Shown: positions 14,682 to 22,248, numbered from the stretch's first letter. The stretch is DNA of 25,122 nt from Allobosea sp. (GCA_021732895.1 JAKFWE010000135.1:1-25122); one strand, 5' to 3'. The notes: a model not told the origin generated them from the sequence alone. Made by a program: numbers and translations.

Positions 14682-14730
14682 CGGGGCTTTTGAGCGGGGC
14701 CGGCCGGGGTTCGCCGCGTGAACCGGCCCA

Positions 14731-15714
14731 TCACAGCTTTGGCCAGTTTTGCGAGCGCAGGCCGGAGGCGTCATGGACGTCGATGTCGACGATCACCCGG
14801 CCGCGCCATTCCGCCGGCGCGGAACCGAGAATACGGCCCATCTCATCGCGGCTTGGGAAGGATGCTGTCGTTCCCACGCGCGTGACCGATGCCGACGCCG
14901 CGACGATGCTCAGTTCCGTGGCCCGCCGCACCGGCAGGCCCAGCGCCAGGAAACCGGCGAGACTGCCGACCAGAACGTCGCCGGCGCCCGACGCGTCCAC
15001 GACCACGACCGCAGGGGCGGGAAGCAGGATCGTTTCCCGCGCATCGGCGAGGAGCGCTCCGCCACCGCCAAGCGTGACGATGCCGACGCCGCCGCAATCC
15101 CGGCGCAACGCCCGCGCAGCCGGCTCGCCGTCCAGGCCGGTCAGCTGCCTCGCCTCGACGGCGTTGGCGACGACGATGTCGAAGCATGGCAGCAGCGCCG
15201 CCATGCCCTGCCGGATGGGCGCCGTGTTGAGAATGGTCGTCGCGCCGGCCCCGCGTGCCGCCGACGCGCCCGCGCGCGTCGTATCGACATCGAGATTGCC
15301 CTGCATCAACAGGATGTCGCCGGCGCGCAGCCGAGCGGAGGCGGCGACGGCTTGCTCTCCGGTCAACGCACCTGCGCAGGCGGCGCTGCTGACGATCATG
15401 TTCTCGCCGTCGGCCGCGACCCAGATCGTCGAGATGTCGGTTTGCAGGTCGGGCTGCACGAGCCAGGCCGTTTCGAGGTCGGCCTCCTGCTCCAACGACC
15501 GCCTCATGACGGCCGCATCGGCATCCGCGCCCACTGGCGCAACGAGCCGGGTCGGCGCGCCCGCTCTGGCCGCAGCGAGGGCCTGATTCAGGCCTTTGCC
15601 GCCAGGACAGCGCATCGCGGCCCCCGAAAGCAGCGTTTCGCCCGGCAGCGGCAGCCGTTCGACAGGTTGTATGATGTCGAGCGTCGCGTTGCCGAGGACG
15701 AGGACGCGCTTCAT
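14731..15714 (-). CDS. PfkB-family carbohydrate kinase (ribokinase-like)
   Basis: This 327-residue cytoplasmic sugar or nucleoside kinase begins MKRVLVLGNATLDI. PfkB signature 1 is GGKGLNQA (38-45) and signature 2 is VDASGAGDVLVGSLAGF, with catalytic base D246 and the anion hole GAGD 243-246. VVANAVEARQLTG is the conserved NxxE motif. The length is normal for ribokinase-type enzymes. The start is ATG 15714, overlapping the stop of the BtpA/SgcQ gene as ATGA. It is the last gene of the five-gene minus-strand run that begins with the ABC ATPases, so it probably phosphorylates the imported compound or a breakdown product. Candidate substrates are ribose, ribose-1-phosphate, a nucleoside or a related sugar; the sequence does not decide. 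Confidence 0.9.
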   Translation of the reverse strand: MKRVLVLGNATLDIIQPVERLPLPGETLLSGAAMRCPGGKGLNQALAAARAGAPTRLVAPVGADADAAVMRRSLEQEADLETAWLVQPDLQTDISTIWVAADGENMIVSSAACAGALTGEQAVAASARLRAGDILLMQGNLDVDTTRAGASAARGAGATTILNTAPIRQGMAALLPCFDIVVANAVEARQLTGLDGEPAARALRRDCGGVGIVTLGGGGALLADARETILLPAPAVVVVDASGAGDVLVGSLAGFLALGLPVRRATELSIVAASASVTRVGTTASFPSRDEMGRILGSAPAEWRGRVIVDIDVHDASGLRSQNWPKL

Positions 15715-16571
15715 CGGCGCACCGCGCGGACAACCTCCATGAAGCGGGCCAGGCGCACGGGATCGACCTCGTTCCACCAGCCCCCCTCATGCTTGAGGGC
15801 GCTGGCGACGATGACCGCATCCGCGAACCGCAGGATCGCGGCCACATTGTCGGGCGTCACCCCGCTGCCGACCAGAACCGGCAGCGTCGTCGAACCGCGC
15901 ACTGTCTCGAGATCATCGAGATTTGCTCCATCCCCCGTACGCTGGCCGGTCACGATCACGGCGTCCGCGTCGAAGAAGGCGGCATCGCGCGTCAGCTCCG
16001 TCAGGCTCCTGTCCGCCACGATCGCGTGCGCGCCGTGTTTGACATGGACATCCGCGAAGACCGCGACATCGCCGGCCCGCAACCAGGAGCGGTAACGGCT
16101 CGCCGCACCGGCCTTGCCCTCCATGAAGCCCTCATTGGCGACATAGGCGTTGGCCCACTGGTTCACGCGCACGAACTGGGCGCCCGACGCCTTGGCGACC
16201 GCCAAAGCCTGCACAGCGCCGTTGGCGAGGACATTGACTCCCACCGGAAGACCGGTTTCGCGACGCACCAGCTCCGTCATGACGGCCATCGTCGCCGCCG
16301 TCTCGGGCCCGAGTTCGTCCGGCTTGGCGAAGGGGATGTCGCCGTGGTTTTCGACGATCAGCCCGTCGACGCCGCCTGCCCGATAGCGCTCCGCCTCTGC
16401 ACGGGCGTGGTCGTAAAGCACCTGAACCGGCGCGCCGTCATAGTGCGGCGAGCCCGGCAAAGGCAAAGCATGGATGACGCCGATCACGGCCTGCCTGCGG
16501 CCGAAAATGCGCGCTATGGCGTTGTCCTTGAGCCGAAAGACGGATGCATTGGCGGGAATCATGGCTCTCAC
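15711..16571 (-). CDS. BtpA/SgcQ family protein (TIM-barrel)
   Basis: This protein of 286 residues (GTG 16571) or 283 (ATG 16562) belongs to the BtpA/SgcQ family. GVIHALPLPGSPHY is its N-terminal signature, followed by GGVDGLIVENHGDIPF, GVNVLANGAVQALAVAKASG, FADVHVKHGAHA, DAVIVTGQRTG and the phosphate-binding-like end LVGSGVTPDNVAAIL. The fold is a (beta/alpha)8 barrel. The founding member affects photosystem I accumulation in cyanobacteria; E. coli SgcQ lies in a cryptic sugar operon. Its enzymatic role is unclear. Bacterial copies next to PfkB kinases and ABC transporters, as here, suggest phosphosugar or nucleoside metabolism. Overlaps on both sides (GTGA upstream, ATGA downstream) tie it tightly to the two kinase-fold genes. 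Confidence 0.9.
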   Translation of the reverse strand: MRAMIPANASVFRLKDNAIARIFGRRQAVIGVIHALPLPGSPHYDGAPVQVLYDHARAEAERYRAGGVDGLIVENHGDIPFAKPDELGPETAATMAVMTELVRRETGLPVGVNVLANGAVQALAVAKASGAQFVRVNQWANAYVANEGFMEGKAGAASRYRSWLRAGDVAVFADVHVKHGAHAIVADRSLTELTRDAAFFDADAVIVTGQRTGDGANLDDLETVRGSTTLPVLVGSGVTPDNVAAILRFADAVIVASALKHEGGWWNEVDPVRLARFMEVVRAVRR

Positions 16572-17815
16572 GCAGGGTTAGGCAAGGTTGGGACAGGAGC
16601 ATCGGCGCCGCTCAATGCGAGCAGCCGCGATGCGGTCGGGCGCATTTCCTGCGCGCCGAACTGGGAGACCTGCAGGCTGCCCGCGATACAGGCGAGACGA
16701 AGCGCCAGGTCCAACGGGCAGTCATTGAGCCAGGCGGCGAGCAGGCTGCCGACAAGGCTGTCGCCGGCGCCCGTCGAATCGACGACCCTGGTCGATGGCG
16801 CGAATGCCCTCGACAGGCCGCCGTCACGGCCGATGGCGACGGCGCCGTCGGCTCCGAGCGTCACGACGACGCATTCCGGCCAGGCTTGCGAAGCCGCCGT
16901 CGAGGCTGCGGCGCGCTGTGACAGCAGCGAGAGCGCCATCGAGAGATTGGCCGACTCGCCGACGATCTTGTCGAGAGATTCCCTGTGCAGCACGACGACG
17001 TCGAACAGGGCGAAGATGCTGTCGGCATGCGCCGCGAGCCAGGCGTCAGGCAGGCCGGTCGCCTGCATGCTCGTCTGAAATCCCCTGGCGCGCGCACCGG
17101 CGATAAGTTCGATGTGATCTGGAACCTGGTATCCCTCCAGATGCAGGCACCAGCGCAATCCGCCCGGATCGGTCGTCTCCACGAAGCGGCGGACATCGAC
17201 GGCGGCGAGGTTCGACGGCTCGCTGATGATCGTACGTCTGCCATCGGCTTCCACCAGCACGAGGGCCCGGTTCAACCGTCCCTCGCGGCGTTGCCTCGGG
17301 ACGATGAGATCGACGCGTCTCGCGGCCAGTTCGGCGGCCGCCCAGTCGCTGTCCTGATCGACGCCGATTGCGGTGATCAGCGAGGCCGCGACCGTGAAGG
17401 GCGCACCCAGGTTGGCGGCGATGGCGGCGACGTTCGCCGCCGGCCCTCCGATCGACTTCTGGATCTTCGCCGCCAGACGCCGCTCCTCCGGCTTCGGCAA
17501 CCGGTCGAGGCTGGCGGTGTAGTCGACGCTGACATAGCCGACGCAGGTCAGGCGCGGCACGGAGGCGTCGATCCGCGCGTCCTGCTCGCTCGGGCGCTTT
17601 CGCGCCGTCAGCGACCGGGCGGTCTCGGCGGGACGGTAATCAAGCGCGGCAATCGCCTGATCGACCCGCGCGCGCGTCGACGCAGCCACGGGCACCCGAC
17701 CACTGATGACATGCGACACGGTGCCTTTCGAGACCCCGGCGAGCCGGGCGACATCGTCGATGGTCGGCTGCGACCTGCCTGTGTCCTCGCGATCGCCTGC
17801 CTGCCCCCCCGTCAC
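16568..17815 (-). CDS. Fusion protein: LacI-type DNA-binding domain plus PfkB sugar-kinase domain
   Basis: This 415-residue protein joins two modules. Residues about 18-73 form a complete LacI headpiece: TIDDVARLAGVSKGTVSHVI as the helix-turn-helix, then VAASTRARVDQAIAALDYRP and a hinge helix AETARSLTARK with the leucine that normally intercalates at the operator centre. Residues about 89-405 form a PfkB kinase: SIGGPAANVAAIAANLG, the NxxE-like position replaced by VLHRESLDKIVGE, and DSTGAGDSLVGSLLAAWL with D352. The usual periplasmic-binding-like LacI sensor is absent. The start is GTG 17815, overlapping the upstream ATPase stop as GTGA. Inference: a repressor whose kinase-fold domain senses, and perhaps phosphorylates, the inducer. 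The palindrome at 19993-20006 is the likely operator. Both modules are clear; catalytic activity is untested. Confidence 0.9.
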   Translation of the reverse strand: MTGGQAGDREDTGRSQPTIDDVARLAGVSKGTVSHVISGRVPVAASTRARVDQAIAALDYRPAETARSLTARKRPSEQDARIDASVPRLTCVGYVSVDYTASLDRLPKPEERRLAAKIQKSIGGPAANVAAIAANLGAPFTVAASLITAIGVDQDSDWAAAELAARRVDLIVPRQRREGRLNRALVLVEADGRRTIISEPSNLAAVDVRRFVETTDPGGLRWCLHLEGYQVPDHIELIAGARARGFQTSMQATGLPDAWLAAHADSIFALFDVVVLHRESLDKIVGESANLSMALSLLSQRAAASTAASQAWPECVVVTLGADGAVAIGRDGGLSRAFAPSTRVVDSTGAGDSLVGSLLAAWLNDCPLDLALRLACIAGSLQVSQFGAQEMRPTASRLLALSGADAPVPTLPNPA

Positions 17816-18885
17816 GGCCGGCCCTCGGCGGCGCGAGCCTGACGCAGCAGCCCGAGGCGCCGCCGATAGGCGTCGCTCATCATGGCCTCGCCATCGCTCA
17901 GCGCCAGAAACGGCTGCAACTCGGCGGAGAGCAGACATGCGGTCTTGCGCGGCGGCGGCGCGATCTCGACGAGAGGCGGCTGCGCCGTCAGGCACAAATC
18001 GATGCTGTGGCCGCAGCGTGAGGCGAACCGGCATTGGTCGGCCGTCGCGAACGGGCTGGGCGGTTCGCCGACGATCGCCGCGCGCGCGCGGGCGGCATGC
18101 GGCGCCGGGCTCGGCGTCGCCGCGAGCAGCATGCGGGTGTAGGGATGCCGCGGATCGGCGAAGACGGTCTCGGCCGGGCCGGTTTCGACCAGCCGGCCTG
18201 CATAGAGCACGCCGACATGGCTCGCCAGATGCCGCACCACCGCCATGTCATGCGAGATGAAGACATACGACACGCCCAGTCGGTCTCGGAGGTCTGCCAG
18301 CAGATTGACGACCTGCGCCTGCACGGAGAGGTCCAGCGCCGAGACAGGCTCGTCGCAGACGATCAGTTCCGGCTCCACCGCCAGCGCGCGGGCGATCGCG
18401 ACGCGTTGGCGCTGTCCGCCGGAGAATTCATGCGGGTAGCGCCCGGCATGTCCGGCGTCGAGCCCGACCAGCGCCAGCAATTCCGAAACCCGTTCGCGGA
18501 TGGCGTCGGGGGGGCGCAGACGGTGCAGCCGGATCGGTTCGGCGATGGCCTCGCCAATCCGGACGCGCGGATCGAGCGAACCGAACGGGTCCTGGAAGAT
18601 GATCTGGATGCGGCGGCGCAGGCGGCGCATCTGGGCCGCGGCCAGCGTCGTGATGTCGATGCCGTCGAAGCGGATGACGCCGGCGTCCGGCTCGATCAGA
18701 CGCATCAGCATGCGGCCGATCGTGCTCTTGCCGGATCCGCTCTCGCCCACGATCGCGAAGGTATCGCCGCGCGCCAGCGAGAAGCTGACATCCGACACGA
18801 CGCGCGCGGTGGCCCCACGGCCGAACAGGCCCCCTTTCGTCGTGTAGGTCTTCGTCAGGTGTTCGACCGTCAGGAGCGCGGTCAC
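17812..18885 (-). CDS. Oligopeptide/dipeptide-type ABC transporter ATP-binding protein (DppF/OppF-like)
   Basis: This 357-residue cytoplasmic ATPase is the second nucleotide-binding subunit of the importer. Walker A GESGSGKS is at 48-55, the Q-loop is IIFQDPFGSLDPR, the signature is FSGGQRQR, Walker B is LIVCDEPVSALD and the H-loop is FISHDMAVVRH. The OppF-type C-terminal region has HPYTRMLLAATP and a Cys motif (CRFASRCGHSIDLC). The start is GTG 18885, overlapping the stop of the first ATPase as GTGA; a longer frame to 19011 lies inside that gene and is rejected. After the normal family end there are about 45 extra residues (LQPFLALSDGEAMMSDAYRR onwards) of unknown purpose. It pairs with the divergent permeases across the operator region. 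Confidence 0.93.
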   Translation of the reverse strand: MTALLTVEHLTKTYTTKGGLFGRGATARVVSDVSFSLARGDTFAIVGESGSGKSTIGRMLMRLIEPDAGVIRFDGIDITTLAAAQMRRLRRRIQIIFQDPFGSLDPRVRIGEAIAEPIRLHRLRPPDAIRERVSELLALVGLDAGHAGRYPHEFSGGQRQRVAIARALAVEPELIVCDEPVSALDLSVQAQVVNLLADLRDRLGVSYVFISHDMAVVRHLASHVGVLYAGRLVETGPAETVFADPRHPYTRMLLAATPSPAPHAARARAAIVGEPPSPFATADQCRFASRCGHSIDLCLTAQPPLVEIAPPPRKTACLLSAELQPFLALSDGEAMMSDAYRRRLGLLRQARAAEGRP

Positions 18886-19934
18886 CGGACATGCTCCTCG
18901 AGCGGCGCGCGCCAGCATGCCACGGCATGGCCCGGCGCGATCTCGCGCAGCGGCGGATAGGTCTCGTGGCATCGCGCGACGGAGAACGAGCAGCGCGGCG
19001 CAAAGCGGCATCCGGCGGGCATCGCCGCGATGCTCGGCACCTGACCGTCGATCGCCGCCAGTCGCCGGCCCCGATCCTCCTCGCGCGGCATCGCGGCGAA
19101 CAGGGCCAGCGTGTAGGGATGCATCGGGTCGCCGAAGAGAGCGTCTCTCGAGCCGGTCTCGACGATGCGACCCGCATACATGACCGCGACCTCATCGGCG
19201 ATCTCGGCCACGACCGCGAGGTTGTGGGTGATGAAGAGCACGGCTGATCCGAACTCGTCGCGCAATTGCCCGATCAGCGTCAGGATCTGGCTCTGGATGG
19301 TGACGTCGAGGGCGGTCGTCGGCTCGTCGGCGATCAGCAGGGCCGGGCGGCAGACGAGCGCCATGGCGATGACGACGCGCTGGCGCATGCCGCCGGACAG
19401 TTGATGGGGATACGCGTCGAGGCGCAATTCGGGCGCCGGGATCTGAACGCGCCGGAACATCTCCAGCGCTTGCCGGCGCGCCTCCTTCCGATCCAGTCTC
19501 TTGTGGAGGCGAAACGTCTCCTCGATCTGCGCGCCGACCGTCATCACCGGATTGAGCGCCGTCATCGGCTCCTGGAAGACCATCGCGATGCGGTCGCCCC
19601 GGATCGCGTTCATGGCGTCATCGTCGAGCGCGCGCAGATCGGTCTCGCCGAACCGAAGCCGGTCCGCCTCCAGGCGAGCGCCCGTCGGCAGGAGGCGCAT
19701 CAGCGAAAGCGCCGTCAGGCTTTTGCCGGAACCCGATTCGCCGACGAGGCAGAGCAGGCGTCCCTCACGCAAGACGAGATCGATTCCGTCGACCACCGCC
19801 GGACCCGCTCCGAAGCCGATGCGCAGGCGCTCGACGTCGAGGACCTTCGCTGCGGCGGACGCCCGCCCGGCGGCGCTGCTGGAGGCGTGACCGGGACCGG
19901 CCGCGACTATCGGCATTGCGGAGGGACGCTGCAT
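18882..19934 (-). CDS. Oligopeptide/dipeptide-type ABC transporter ATP-binding protein (DppD/OppD-like)
   Basis: This 350-residue ATPase is first in the five-gene minus-strand run. Walker A GESGSGKS is at 65-72, the Q-loop is MVFQEPMTALNP, the signature is LSGGMRQR, Walker B is LLIADEPTTALD and the H-loop is FITHNLAVVAE. The C-terminal oligopeptide-ATPase region contains HPYTLALFAAMP and CRFAPRCSFSVARC. An Ala/Ser/Gly-rich N-terminal leader of about 28 residues precedes the core, so the true start may be ATG 19916 rather than 19934. No strong Shine-Dalgarno decides this. It is divergent from the permease genes and shares their 89-nt control region. This subfamily imports peptides, nickel or oligosaccharides, so the substrate cannot be fixed from the ATPase. 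Confidence 0.92.
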   Translation of the reverse strand: MQRPSAMPIVAAGPGHASSSAAGRASAAAKVLDVERLRIGFGAGPAVVDGIDLVLREGRLLCLVGESGSGKSLTALSLMRLLPTGARLEADRLRFGETDLRALDDDAMNAIRGDRIAMVFQEPMTALNPVMTVGAQIEETFRLHKRLDRKEARRQALEMFRRVQIPAPELRLDAYPHQLSGGMRQRVVIAMALVCRPALLIADEPTTALDVTIQSQILTLIGQLRDEFGSAVLFITHNLAVVAEIADEVAVMYAGRIVETGSRDALFGDPMHPYTLALFAAMPREEDRGRRLAAIDGQVPSIAAMPAGCRFAPRCSFSVARCHETYPPLREIAPGHAVACWRAPLEEHVR

Positions 19935-19943
19935 AGCTTTTGA

Positions 19944-19953
19944 TCAGGCCTGA
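19944..19953. promoter_or_regulatory. 10-bp palindrome near the ATPase start
   Basis: TCAGGCCTGA is a perfect 10-bp inverted repeat 10-19 nt upstream of the ATG at 19934, where the leader of the minus-strand transcript should lie. It may be a secondary regulatory site or chance. It shares no core with the larger palindrome at 19993. Confidence 0.2.
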
Positions 19954-19955
19954 CC

Positions 19956-19987
19956 TTGACAGAGCGACGGTAAAATCGAAGTATCAT
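19956..19987 (+). promoter_or_regulatory. Candidate promoter for the permease genes
   Basis: A perfect TTGACA (19956-19961) is followed by TATCAT (19982-19987). The 20-nt spacer is longer than ideal; with 17 nt the -10 would be AAGTAT. With TATCAT as the -10, transcription would start about 19993-19995, exactly at the edge of the palindrome, so a bound repressor would cover the start site. The whole divergent gap is visibly more A/T-rich than its surroundings. Confidence 0.35.
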
Positions 19988-19992
19988 CGATA

Positions 19993-20006
19993 TTGAACCG
20001 GTTCAA
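19993..20006. promoter_or_regulatory. LacI-type operator palindrome TTGAACCGGTTCAA
   Basis: This is a perfect 14-bp inverted repeat with the central CCGG/CpG step characteristic of LacI-family operators (compare the AACCGGTT core of several family sites). It lies in the 89-nt gap between the divergent ABC ATPase and permease genes, 17 nt before the permease ATG. The window encodes exactly one LacI-type headpiece, in the fusion protein three genes down the minus-strand run. That makes this its most likely target, controlling both directions. Binding is inferred. Confidence 0.7.
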
Positions 20007-20023
20007 GTGGCGATATTTGTTCA

Positions 20024-20968
20024 ATGACGCGCTATATCTCCACAAGATTGGCCAGCCTGGTTCCGATCCTCTTCGGGATATCGCTGGTGACGTTCTTTCT
20101 CATCCGCCTTGTCCCGGGCGATCCGGTGATCGCGCTGCTCGGGCTGGAAGCCGACGAGAACGCCATCGCCACCCTGCGGCGCCAGCTCTCGCTCGACCAG
20201 CCGCTCGTGCTGCAATATCTGACCTGGCTCGGCCGCATCCTCACCGGTGATTTCGGCCGTTCGATCCAGGGCGGGCGCGAGGTGCTCCCCTTGCTGCTGG
20301 GCGCGCTCGGGCCGACCGCCATTCTCTCCGGGGCGGCGATCGTGATCTCGCTGGCGATCTCGATTCCCGCCGGCATCGTCTCCGCGACACGGCGGAACAG
20401 CCTTGCGGACTATGTCTGCTCCTTCGTGGCGCTTTGCGGCCTGTCGATGCCAAGCTTCTGGCTCGGCGTCCTTCTCATCATGGCGTTCTCGATCACGCTG
20501 CCGTGGTTTCCATCGTCGGGCTATGCGTCTCCCCTGCTCGATCCGCTCGGCCATCTCCGGCATCTCGTCCTGCCGGCGGTGACGCTGGGAGCGGCGCTGG
20601 CGGCCGCGACCATGCGGATGACGCGCGCCACCATGCTGGAGGTTCTGCGCGCCGACTACATCCGGACAGCGCGCGCCAAGGGCCTGTCGCGTCGCGCCGT
20701 GGTCTGGGGCCACGCTCTGGGCAACGCCCGCATTCCGATCGTGACGTTGCTCGGCGTCCAGCTCGGCCAGTTACTGGGCGGCGTCGTCATCACCGAGACC
20801 GTTTTTTCGTGGCCCGGCATCGGGAAGCTCACGGTCGACGCCATCTTCGCGCGCGACTATCCGGTCGTTCAGGGCGCGGTCCTGCTGACGGCGACGCTGT
20901 TCGTGCTGATCAACCTGCTCACCGACCTGATCTACACTTTGCTCGATCCGCGGCTGCGTCTGACATGA
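20024..20968 (+). CDS. ABC transporter permease (DppB/OppB-like)
   Basis: This 314-residue inner-membrane permease belongs to the binding-protein-dependent family. The first helix, LASLVPILFGISLVTFFLIR, is followed by LVPGDPV, the hallmark of DppB-type subunits. The periplasmic loop is LSLDQPLVLQYLTWLGRILT-like with DFGRSI. The ATPase-contacting EAA loop is EVLRADYIRTARAKGLS, and the end is LLTDLIYTLLDPRLR. About six membrane segments are visible. The start is ATG 20024; the Shine-Dalgarno is poor, and the operator ends only 17 nt upstream. Its stop overlaps the next permease start as ATGA. With 20965-21834 and the two divergent ATPases it completes an importer, apart from a binding protein. 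Confidence 0.94.
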   Translation: MTRYISTRLASLVPILFGISLVTFFLIRLVPGDPVIALLGLEADENAIATLRRQLSLDQPLVLQYLTWLGRILTGDFGRSIQGGREVLPLLLGALGPTAILSGAAIVISLAISIPAGIVSATRRNSLADYVCSFVALCGLSMPSFWLGVLLIMAFSITLPWFPSSGYASPLLDPLGHLRHLVLPAVTLGAALAAATMRMTRATMLEVLRADYIRTARAKGLSRRAVVWGHALGNARIPIVTLLGVQLGQLLGGVVITETVFSWPGIGKLTVDAIFARDYPVVQGAVLLTATLFVLINLLTDLIYTLLDPRLRLT

Positions 20969-21834
20969 ACCCCGAGCCCGCCATAATTCCCGCCGCGCGG
21001 CCGCATCGGTTGACGGCTCTGCTGCGCGGCCTCGTGGCCGATCCGCGCTCGGCCATCGGCCTCGGGCTCGTCCTGCTGGCGGCGATCGCCGCATTGGGCG
21101 CGCCCCTGCTGGCGCCGAACGACCCCGACGCGCCCGATTTCGTCAACATACTGGTCGCGCCCGGCCCGTCGCATCTGTTCGGCACCGACGATCTCGGTCG
21201 CGACGTGCTCTCGCGGATCATCTATGGAGCCCGCGCCTCGCTCTTCGTCGGCTTCCTGAGCGTGGCCGCGGCCGCCGTGGCGGGAACGCTGCTCGGGCTC
21301 GTCGCCGGCTATTTCGGCCGCCTCGCGGATGCAGTGATCATGCGTGTCATGGACGTGGTGTTCGCCTTTCCGAGCATCCTGCTGGCGCTCGCGATCACGG
21401 CGGTGCTGGGCCCGAGCCTGACCAACGCGGTGCTGGCGATCGCAGTGGTCAATCTGCCGGTTTTCGCGCGGCTGGCGCGGGCGCAGACGCTGGTCGTCAG
21501 CAGGCTCGAATTCGTCGAGGCCAAGCGGGCGCTGGGTTTTGGGCCGGTCGACATCCTGCTGCGGACGGTGCTGCCGAACATCCTCGCCCCCGTCATCGTC
21601 CAGGGCTCGCTGCTGTTCGCCTCGGCGATCATCACCGAATCGTATCTGTCCTTCCTCGGCCTCGGCGTCCAGCCGCCGACCCCGACCTGGGGCAACATGC
21701 TGCGCAACGCCATCGGTTTTCTCGAACTCGCGCCCTGGCTTTCCTGGTTCTCGGGCGCAGCCATCTTCCTCACCGTTCTGGGCTGCAACCTTCTTGGCGA
21801 CGGCCTGCGCGACCGCTTCGACCCGCGAGACTGA
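20965..21834 (+). CDS. ABC transporter permease (DppC/OppC-like)
   Basis: This 289-residue inner-membrane permease is the partner of the DppB-like subunit. The N-terminal OppC-type segment has one membrane helix (IGLGLVLLAAIAALGAPLLA). HLFGTDDLGRDVLSRIIYGA is the family signature. Five further helices follow, with the EAA loop LEFVEAKRALGF, ITESYLSFLGLGVQPPTPTW and an end of NLLGDGLRDRFDPRD. The length is standard. It overlaps the upstream gene by 4 nt. Twenty-eight nt after its stop begins the broken solute-binding-protein gene, which is the normal operon position for that component. Confidence 0.95.
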   Translation: MNPEPAIIPAARPHRLTALLRGLVADPRSAIGLGLVLLAAIAALGAPLLAPNDPDAPDFVNILVAPGPSHLFGTDDLGRDVLSRIIYGARASLFVGFLSVAAAAVAGTLLGLVAGYFGRLADAVIMRVMDVVFAFPSILLALAITAVLGPSLTNAVLAIAVVNLPVFARLARAQTLVVSRLEFVEAKRALGFGPVDILLRTVLPNILAPVIVQGSLLFASAIITESYLSFLGLGVQPPTPTWGNMLRNAIGFLELAPWLSWFSGAAIFLTVLGCNLLGDGLRDRFDPRD

Positions 21835-21862
21835 GCGACCTCCCGGCCCGACGGAATTTGCG

Positions 21863-22034
21863 ATGATCCTGAAACCGACACGACGCCGTCTCACAAGCCC
21901 TGCTCCTGGGCGCGCAATCGGCGCTGGCCGGCCTGCCCGCCGTGGCGCAGGACAACAAGCTGCTCACGGTCGGGCTCGTCTCCGATCCGGTGACGCTCGA
22001 TCCGGCGCCGATGGCCTCGTTCTTCGAGGTCTAA
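21863..22034 (+). pseudogene. 5' fragment of a family-5 extracellular solute-binding protein
   Basis: From ATG 21863 the reading MILKPTRRRLT begins a signal peptide. At about 21895 one extra base shifts the frame, and the hydrophobic core continues in the next frame as ALLLGAQSALAGLPAVAQ. The mature start DNKLLTVGLVSDPVTLDPAP is the normal beginning of dipeptide-type binding proteins (the DPxTLDPA motif). The frame ends at TAA 22032-22034 after FFEV. About 450-500 residues that such a protein should have are missing. What follows is a different gene fragment, so a large internal deletion is likely. It is the expected partner of the two permeases, which implies the importer now lacks a cognate binding protein here. 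Confidence 0.7.
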
Positions 22035-22035
22035 G

Positions 22036-22236
22036 CCGGGCGCGACGACGCTGCTGTCTCTTCCCGAGGCGGAGGGCGGTCACCCCGTTCTCGTCATAGG
22101 CGAAGCCGGGCTCGGCAGGAGCGCCGCCTGAACCACGGATATCGGCCCGCACTGGCTGCCGGACGCCTTTCTCGGCTGCGACGGCTTTCGTCCGCTGTGG
22201 ACCAATCTGCTCAACTGGGTGGGCCGTCGCGGCTGA
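22036..22236 (+). pseudogene. C-terminal fragment of a putative glutamine-amidotransferase-like protein (GATase1-like)
   Basis: In the frame beginning 22036, PEAEGGHPVLVIGEAGLGRS and TDIGPHWLPDAFLGCDGF, then LWTNLLNWVGRRG, resemble the C-terminus of GATase1-like (PF07090-type) proteins, which end with a GRS-AW-SDIGPHW-type motif and a final W-containing helix. A TGA at 22129-22131 stands where relatives as I recall them have Trp, so the fragment also carries a nonsense mutation. It is joined directly to the truncated binding-protein frame, apparently by one deletion that removed the 3' part of one gene and the 5' part of the next. The assignment is from motif memory. Confidence 0.5.
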
Positions 22237-22242
22237 GCCGCG
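22228..22242. terminator. Small hairpin between convergent units
   Basis: CGCGGC-TGA-GCCGCG is a perfect 6-bp stem with a 3-nt loop, overlapping the stop of the amidotransferase fragment and ending 7 nt before the stop of the convergent nitrile-hydratase alpha gene. It could act as a weak bidirectional terminator. No T tract is present. Confidence 0.3.
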
Positions 22243-22248
22243 CGCCGC

